A stretch of 64,000 nucleotides of DNA. It comes from Peristeroidobacter soli (lineage in GTDB: Bacteria > Pseudomonadota > Gammaproteobacteria > Steroidobacterales > Steroidobacteraceae). The position numbers and the translations under genes are program-made. Positions within the stretch are counted from its first letter, which is position 1. Each line of letters opens with the position of its first letter. The stretch covers positions 558,001 to 622,000 of the forward strand of contig NZ_RYEV01000005.1 of NCBI RefSeq assembly GCF_004138485.1, given 5' to 3'. Below, in pieces: positions 60,575 through 64,000 of this stretch. Under the pieces are notes generated by a model that ran no database searches, was not told the origin of the DNA, and was given only the letters and a program-made list of their open reading frames with translations.

Positions 60575-61510
60575 ATGATCGACGTCGACGTGTTGGTACT
60601 GACCTACAAGCGGCCCGCGCTGCTTGCCGACACGCTCGACAGCCTGGCCCGGCAGCAGCTGCCGCCCGGGTATGGGATGAACATAATCGTGATCGACAAC
60701 GATGCCGCGCAATCGGCGCGGGCGACGGTGAGTCGATTCCAGGCCGAGTTCGGCGCGGTCCGCTATGTGTGCGAAACCGAAGCGAACATCGCCAAGGCCC
60801 GCAACCGGGCGCTTGCGGAAGCTCGCTCGCGCTATGCCGCTTTCATCGACGACGATGAAGTGGCCAGTCCGCAATGGCTGGCGACGTTGCTCCGCGCTCG
60901 GGAGCAGTACCGGGCATCGGTCGTAGTGGGGCCCGTAATGCCGTTGCTGCCGGTGGACACGCCTCGCTGGGTGATTGCCGGCCGCTTTTTCGACCGGCCC
61001 CGGCGTGTGACCGGAACCATCGCGAATCCTGGGGCCGGCGGCACCGGCAATGTGCTTCTGGATCTGCACGAAGTGAGTCGGACTCGCGTGCTGTTCGATG
61101 CCTCGTATGGGATCTGGGGCGGTGAAGACACGGACTTCTTCCAGCGTCTCGCCGCCGCGGGCGTCAATGCTGTCTGGTGTGATGAGGCAGAGGCGCACGA
61201 ATACGTGCAGCCGCATCGGTTGAAGATCCGCTGGCTGATGCGTCGCTCGTTCATCGGTGGGCATTGTTTCGCGCGCATCTTCGATAAGGAGCAGAACTCG
61301 TGGTGGCACGCCACGCGAGCGCTGAAGTACGCGGGCATTTCGGCGAGCTTTCTGCTGCTCGTTCCTGTGAGTGCCTTTGGCGGAATGACCGGCATCGCAC
61401 GCACGCTCTGTCGCAGCTCCCGGCATTGGGGGCGCAGCGTCGGGCTTTGGGGTTTGTTTGCTGGCTCGGCCAGCGGCAAACAGCAAAGGCGGGTGGCTCA
61501 TGCGGGATGA
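60575..61510 (+). CDS. glycosyltransferase family 2
   Basis: A 311-residue GT-A enzyme. It begins VDVLVLTYKRPALLADTLDS, carries the metal-binding D-D-D at 92-94 (FIDDDEVASPQW), and has GGEDTDFFQRLAAAG as the acceptor/catalytic region. A hydrophobic segment near the C-terminus (about 262-285) may tether it to the membrane. ATG 60575 is about 180 bases from the divergent beta-helix gene; no operator-like site was seen in that gap. It overlaps the ligase gene by 11 bases. Confidence 0.9.
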   Translation: MIDVDVLVLTYKRPALLADTLDSLARQQLPPGYGMNIIVIDNDAAQSARATVSRFQAEFGAVRYVCETEANIAKARNRALAEARSRYAAFIDDDEVASPQWLATLLRAREQYRASVVVGPVMPLLPVDTPRWVIAGRFFDRPRRVTGTIANPGAGGTGNVLLDLHEVSRTRVLFDASYGIWGGEDTDFFQRLAAAGVNAVWCDEAEAHEYVQPHRLKIRWLMRRSFIGGHCFARIFDKEQNSWWHATRALKYAGISASFLLLVPVSAFGGMTGIARTLCRSSRHWGRSVGLWGLFAGSASGKQQRRVAHAG

Positions 61511-62816
61511 CCTACGCAGCTGGTGGGGCCTCGGGCCCATGGCCATATTCGTTGTCGCGTGCGGTCTCGCCGGAATGTTCGGCGAGGTTGCAATCAGCGG
61601 CGGCGCTGCTGCGTCCGGTCGTGGCTTCACCGAAGATCCGCGGCGCCTGATCATTTTCGGACTCGCCTATGTCTGGGCGCTGGTGTGGTTGCTGTCCCGG
61701 TTCTCGGATGTCGTAAAGCTCGCGCAACGCATCTGGTTGCTATGGGTGCTGGTGGCCTATGCGGCGGCCTCCATGCTGTGGTCGCCGATTCCCTTCAAGG
61801 TCTTCATCAATTGCGGTCACTACGCCGGCGAAACACTGGTCGCGCTCGCAGCCGTGTGCGCCGTACGAGATGACCTGCGCCGACTGGTGATGTTGCTGGT
61901 TACCGTACTCGGCAGCACTGTCGTGGTCTCAGTGATCGCCGTCAGGCTCGGCTGGCCGAATTCTCTGGATGCTGAATCCGGTCGGTGGGCGGGGATTGCC
62001 GGCAACGCCAACGCTCTAGGCTTCACGAGTGCCATCGTCCTCGGCGCCGCTGCAAATATCTTCCTCGCGCCCGGCGCATGGTTCGTCCGGCTCGGCAGCG
62101 CTGTGCTTGGCGTTGCCGCAGCGCTGGCATTGCGGGGCAGTGGCAGCGCCACGTCGCTGATCTTCGGGCTGGTGCTGACGGCGGGTGTCGTGTGGTTCCA
62201 ATTCGGCAGAAACATCACCAACACCGGCATAGCGACCCGCGTGGCCACCGCAGTGGTCATCGTGTTCCTGATCGCGATCGTCGCGATCACGTTCATGCCG
62301 CAGGCGTTCGAGGCGGGCACCTGGCTGGGCATGCTCGGCAAAGACGGCACGTTGACCGGTCGCACCTATATCTGGGCCTACGGCTGGAATCTGTTTCAGC
62401 AGCGCCCCTGGTTCGGCTACGGATTCGATTCGCTCGCGTCCGTCATCGGCGAGTTCGGCAAGCTGGGCCACATGCACGATGGCTATCTCGATCTGCTGGT
62501 ACGCGGCGGCATCGTCGCGGTCGCTCTGTATCTGGTCGTGCTGGTGCGCGCGATCTATCGGCTCATGAAGTTGACGGCGCGTATGCCGCAAGCTGCCTTC
62601 TGGCTGATGTTCCTCGTGGGCGACATGGCATTCGAAGTGGCTGAAGCGACGCTCATGCGGCCCGTGAACATCGTGTGGCTGCTGTTTCTGATCTCAGCCA
62701 TCGTGGCGGAAAAGGATGGAGTTCTTCAGCAGGCGGCGAGGCCGGACGACGCAAGGGTTCGCTCTCGCGGTCATCCCATTGGCGGTCGCGTCGCGTTTCC
62801 CAACCTGATGCGTTGA
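61500..62816 (+). CDS. O-antigen ligase / polymerase family membrane protein
   Basis: A 438-residue polytopic membrane protein with about eleven helices and the Wzy_C-type segment (GRTYIWAYGWNLFQQRPWFGYGFDS, then HMHDGYLDLLVRGG), whose Arg and His residues are typical of ligases and Wzy polymerases. It polymerises or transfers the assembled repeat units in the periplasm. ATG 61500 (also in the GT2 tail) is preferred over the longer frame. It is followed after eight bases by the BNR_4-type gene. Confidence 0.88.
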   Translation: MRDDLRSWWGLGPMAIFVVACGLAGMFGEVAISGGAAASGRGFTEDPRRLIIFGLAYVWALVWLLSRFSDVVKLAQRIWLLWVLVAYAAASMLWSPIPFKVFINCGHYAGETLVALAAVCAVRDDLRRLVMLLVTVLGSTVVVSVIAVRLGWPNSLDAESGRWAGIAGNANALGFTSAIVLGAAANIFLAPGAWFVRLGSAVLGVAAALALRGSGSATSLIFGLVLTAGVVWFQFGRNITNTGIATRVATAVVIVFLIAIVAITFMPQAFEAGTWLGMLGKDGTLTGRTYIWAYGWNLFQQRPWFGYGFDSLASVIGEFGKLGHMHDGYLDLLVRGGIVAVALYLVVLVRAIYRLMKLTARMPQAAFWLMFLVGDMAFEVAEATLMRPVNIVWLLFLISAIVAEKDGVLQQAARPDDARVRSRGHPIGGRVAFPNLMR

Positions 62817-62824
62817 GCGAAGCC

Positions 62825-64000
62825 ATGTCGAATCATGCGGGCGTCTTTGGAGGATTGCTGGTCGCAACGGGCATGGTTGCACCGATCCCGGTGCTTGCCG
62901 CCGCCACGCCGTCGGCGCCTGTCATCATCACCGAAGGCAGAGTGACGCCGGGCGCCCGCCTCGAAGCGGTCGTGGTGCTGCCCGACGTTCCCGTCTCGCC
63001 ACAGGCGCGCAATTTGTTTTCTACTCCGGTCGGGCTGTGCGGCGACAAGCTCGTCGTCGCCGCGGTCGAGGACGGATCGCGCTTCGCCAATCGCCTGACG
63101 ACCGTGGTCCGGCTCGGCGAACCGCAGGACGGGCGCTGGCAATGGCAGCGCACCGTGCTCGAGGAAAGAACGTTGCCCGACACCTGGCACACGCAGCCCT
63201 CGGTGGGCATCGACTCCAGGCAGCATGTCCACGTTGCTTACAACATGCACAACATGCCGTGGCAGTACGGTCTGTCTCGCATGCCTTGCAGCATCGACGA
63301 CTTCGAGTTTCGGGGCAGGCCGATGAGCGACGCGGACCTGCACACGGCCTTCGAGGAGAACCGTTCGCCCTGGGGTGACGCCGGCGCGGCCGCCATTCCC
63401 GGCAATCAGATCACCTATCCGGGGTTCTTCAACGATCGCAATGGGGAGCTGTATGTCACGTATCGATTCGCGGTTCGACCGGCTCGCACGTGGCTGGAGC
63501 GCGCTTTCGGCAGCGGCATCGCCCGTTTCGACACCGGCACACAACAATGGTCCGCCGTTGGTGGCGAGGTACCACTGACCAGCCGCGACGCGCAGCCCGC
63601 CGCTGCCGATACGGCTTCCCGTCCCTTTGCCTGGGAGCCGGGCTGGACGGTCTACCATTCGCGCCTGTGGTTCGATCGTAACAATGCGATGTATGTAACG
63701 TGGATGTGGCGAAAGGAACAAGCCGGCCTCGATACGGCACATCCGAGCTTCGCCATGCGACCCGATCCGCAAGCTCCGTTCCAGCGCGCGGACGGCTCTT
63801 CCTACGAGCTGCCCATCCGGCTCTCCACCGTAGGTGAGATCGACGCGTTCGAGCCTGGCCATGCATATCAGGCCGGCACATCCATTACTACTGACGCGCG
63901 CGGCACGCCGCTGGTGGTGCTGGAATCCAATGACAAGACGCCTCGCACGATCGTGACCTATGACACGAAAGCCAAGCGCTGGCGGGTCGCGGAACGCTCT
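62825..64000 (+). CDS. secreted BNR_4-type beta-propeller protein, 3' end outside the window
   Basis: An open frame from ATG 62825 to the window edge, 392 residues with no stop. Signal peptide 1-26 (PVLAAA), then propeller repeats with the BNR_4 pattern: WHTQPSVGIDSRQHVHVAYN with MHNMPWQYG, ITYPGFFNDRNGELYVTYRF, WTVYHSRLWFDRNNAMYVTW and ITTDARGTPLVVLESND. BNR_4 proteins include polysaccharide lyases of marine and soil bacteria, so a lyase that trims or releases the exopolysaccharide is plausible; catalytic residues cannot be assigned. It is co-directional with the ligase gene. Confidence 0.82.
   Translation, partial: MSNHAGVFGGLLVATGMVAPIPVLAAATPSAPVIITEGRVTPGARLEAVVVLPDVPVSPQARNLFSTPVGLCGDKLVVAAVEDGSRFANRLTTVVRLGEPQDGRWQWQRTVLEERTLPDTWHTQPSVGIDSRQHVHVAYNMHNMPWQYGLSRMPCSIDDFEFRGRPMSDADLHTAFEENRSPWGDAGAAAIPGNQITYPGFFNDRNGELYVTYRFAVRPARTWLERAFGSGIARFDTGTQQWSAVGGEVPLTSRDAQPAAADTASRPFAWEPGWTVYHSRLWFDRNNAMYVTWMWRKEQAGLDTAHPSFAMRPDPQAPFQRADGSSYELPIRLSTVGEIDAFEPGHAYQAGTSITTDARGTPLVVLESNDKTPRTIVTYDTKAKRWRVAERS

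Overview
This window is high-GC gammaproteobacterial chromosome. ADYC-domain protein, VPLPA-CTERM proteins, Wza/Wzz/tyrosine-kinase exopolysaccharide genes and an ExbB/ExbD-linked two-partner secretion locus together suggest a Steroidobacter-like or related soil or aquatic lineage (inference, moderate confidence). Coding density is high. Nothing resembles an insertion sequence, prophage or CRISPR array. One tRNA is present, tRNA-Ala(CGC).

Left third (1-22.7 kb), mostly metabolic and housekeeping: a partial unknown gene; a DUF3187 outer-membrane protein with a good terminator; a four-gene unit that looks dedicated to D-amino-acid or peptidoglycan-fragment use (serine hydrolase, N-acyl-D-amino-acid deacylase, DgcN-type enzyme, RpiR-type regulator); a YkgJ cysteine-cluster protein; an allophanate hydrolase; a membrane-anchored histidine phosphatase; the tRNA; an acyltransferase; an MscS channel. 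Next come a tiny secreted protein made of eight Gly-Pro-Val-Leu-Gln/Asn repeats, and a translationally coupled ADYC protein / hybrid histidine kinase / response regulator unit. A D-2-hydroxyacid dehydrogenase, a 5'-nucleotidase and a ZntB-type transporter close this part.

Middle third (22.9-44.05 kb): one co-directional locus for surface protein export. It encodes a TpsB transporter, a 3459-residue filamentous-haemagglutinin-family TpsA, a small HEAT-like membrane protein, an ExbB-type protein fused to periplasmic DUF2341 and LamG-like domains, ExbD, a TonB-like protein, a Porin_5-type porin, a periplasmic coiled-coil protein, a large TPR lipoprotein and a DsbC-like thioredoxin-fold protein. 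All eight TpsA cysteines I found form close pairs, the last one 8 and 15 residues from the C-terminus. With the DsbC-like gene, this suggests disulfide-dependent folding or anchoring of the exoprotein.

Right third (44.5-64 kb): an island of five VPLPA-CTERM secreted proteins with a PBP-like secreted protein, a small unknown protein and a ribbon-helix-helix-like regulator. An exopolysaccharide cluster follows (Wza, outer-membrane barrel, Wzz, tyrosine kinase, WecG/TagA, FkbM, GT4, beta-helix protein, GT2, O-antigen ligase, BNR_4-type protein running off the edge). The exosortase for the VPLPA proteins, the initiating sugar transferase and the flippase are not in this window.

A short palindrome-like motif, consensus GTNTGTCATAC, recurs in intergenic DNA ahead of tpsB, the DUF2341-ExbB gene, the first VPLPA gene (three copies) and wecG. 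It may tie the export and polysaccharide genes into one regulon; the locally encoded ribbon-helix-helix protein is a candidate ligand.
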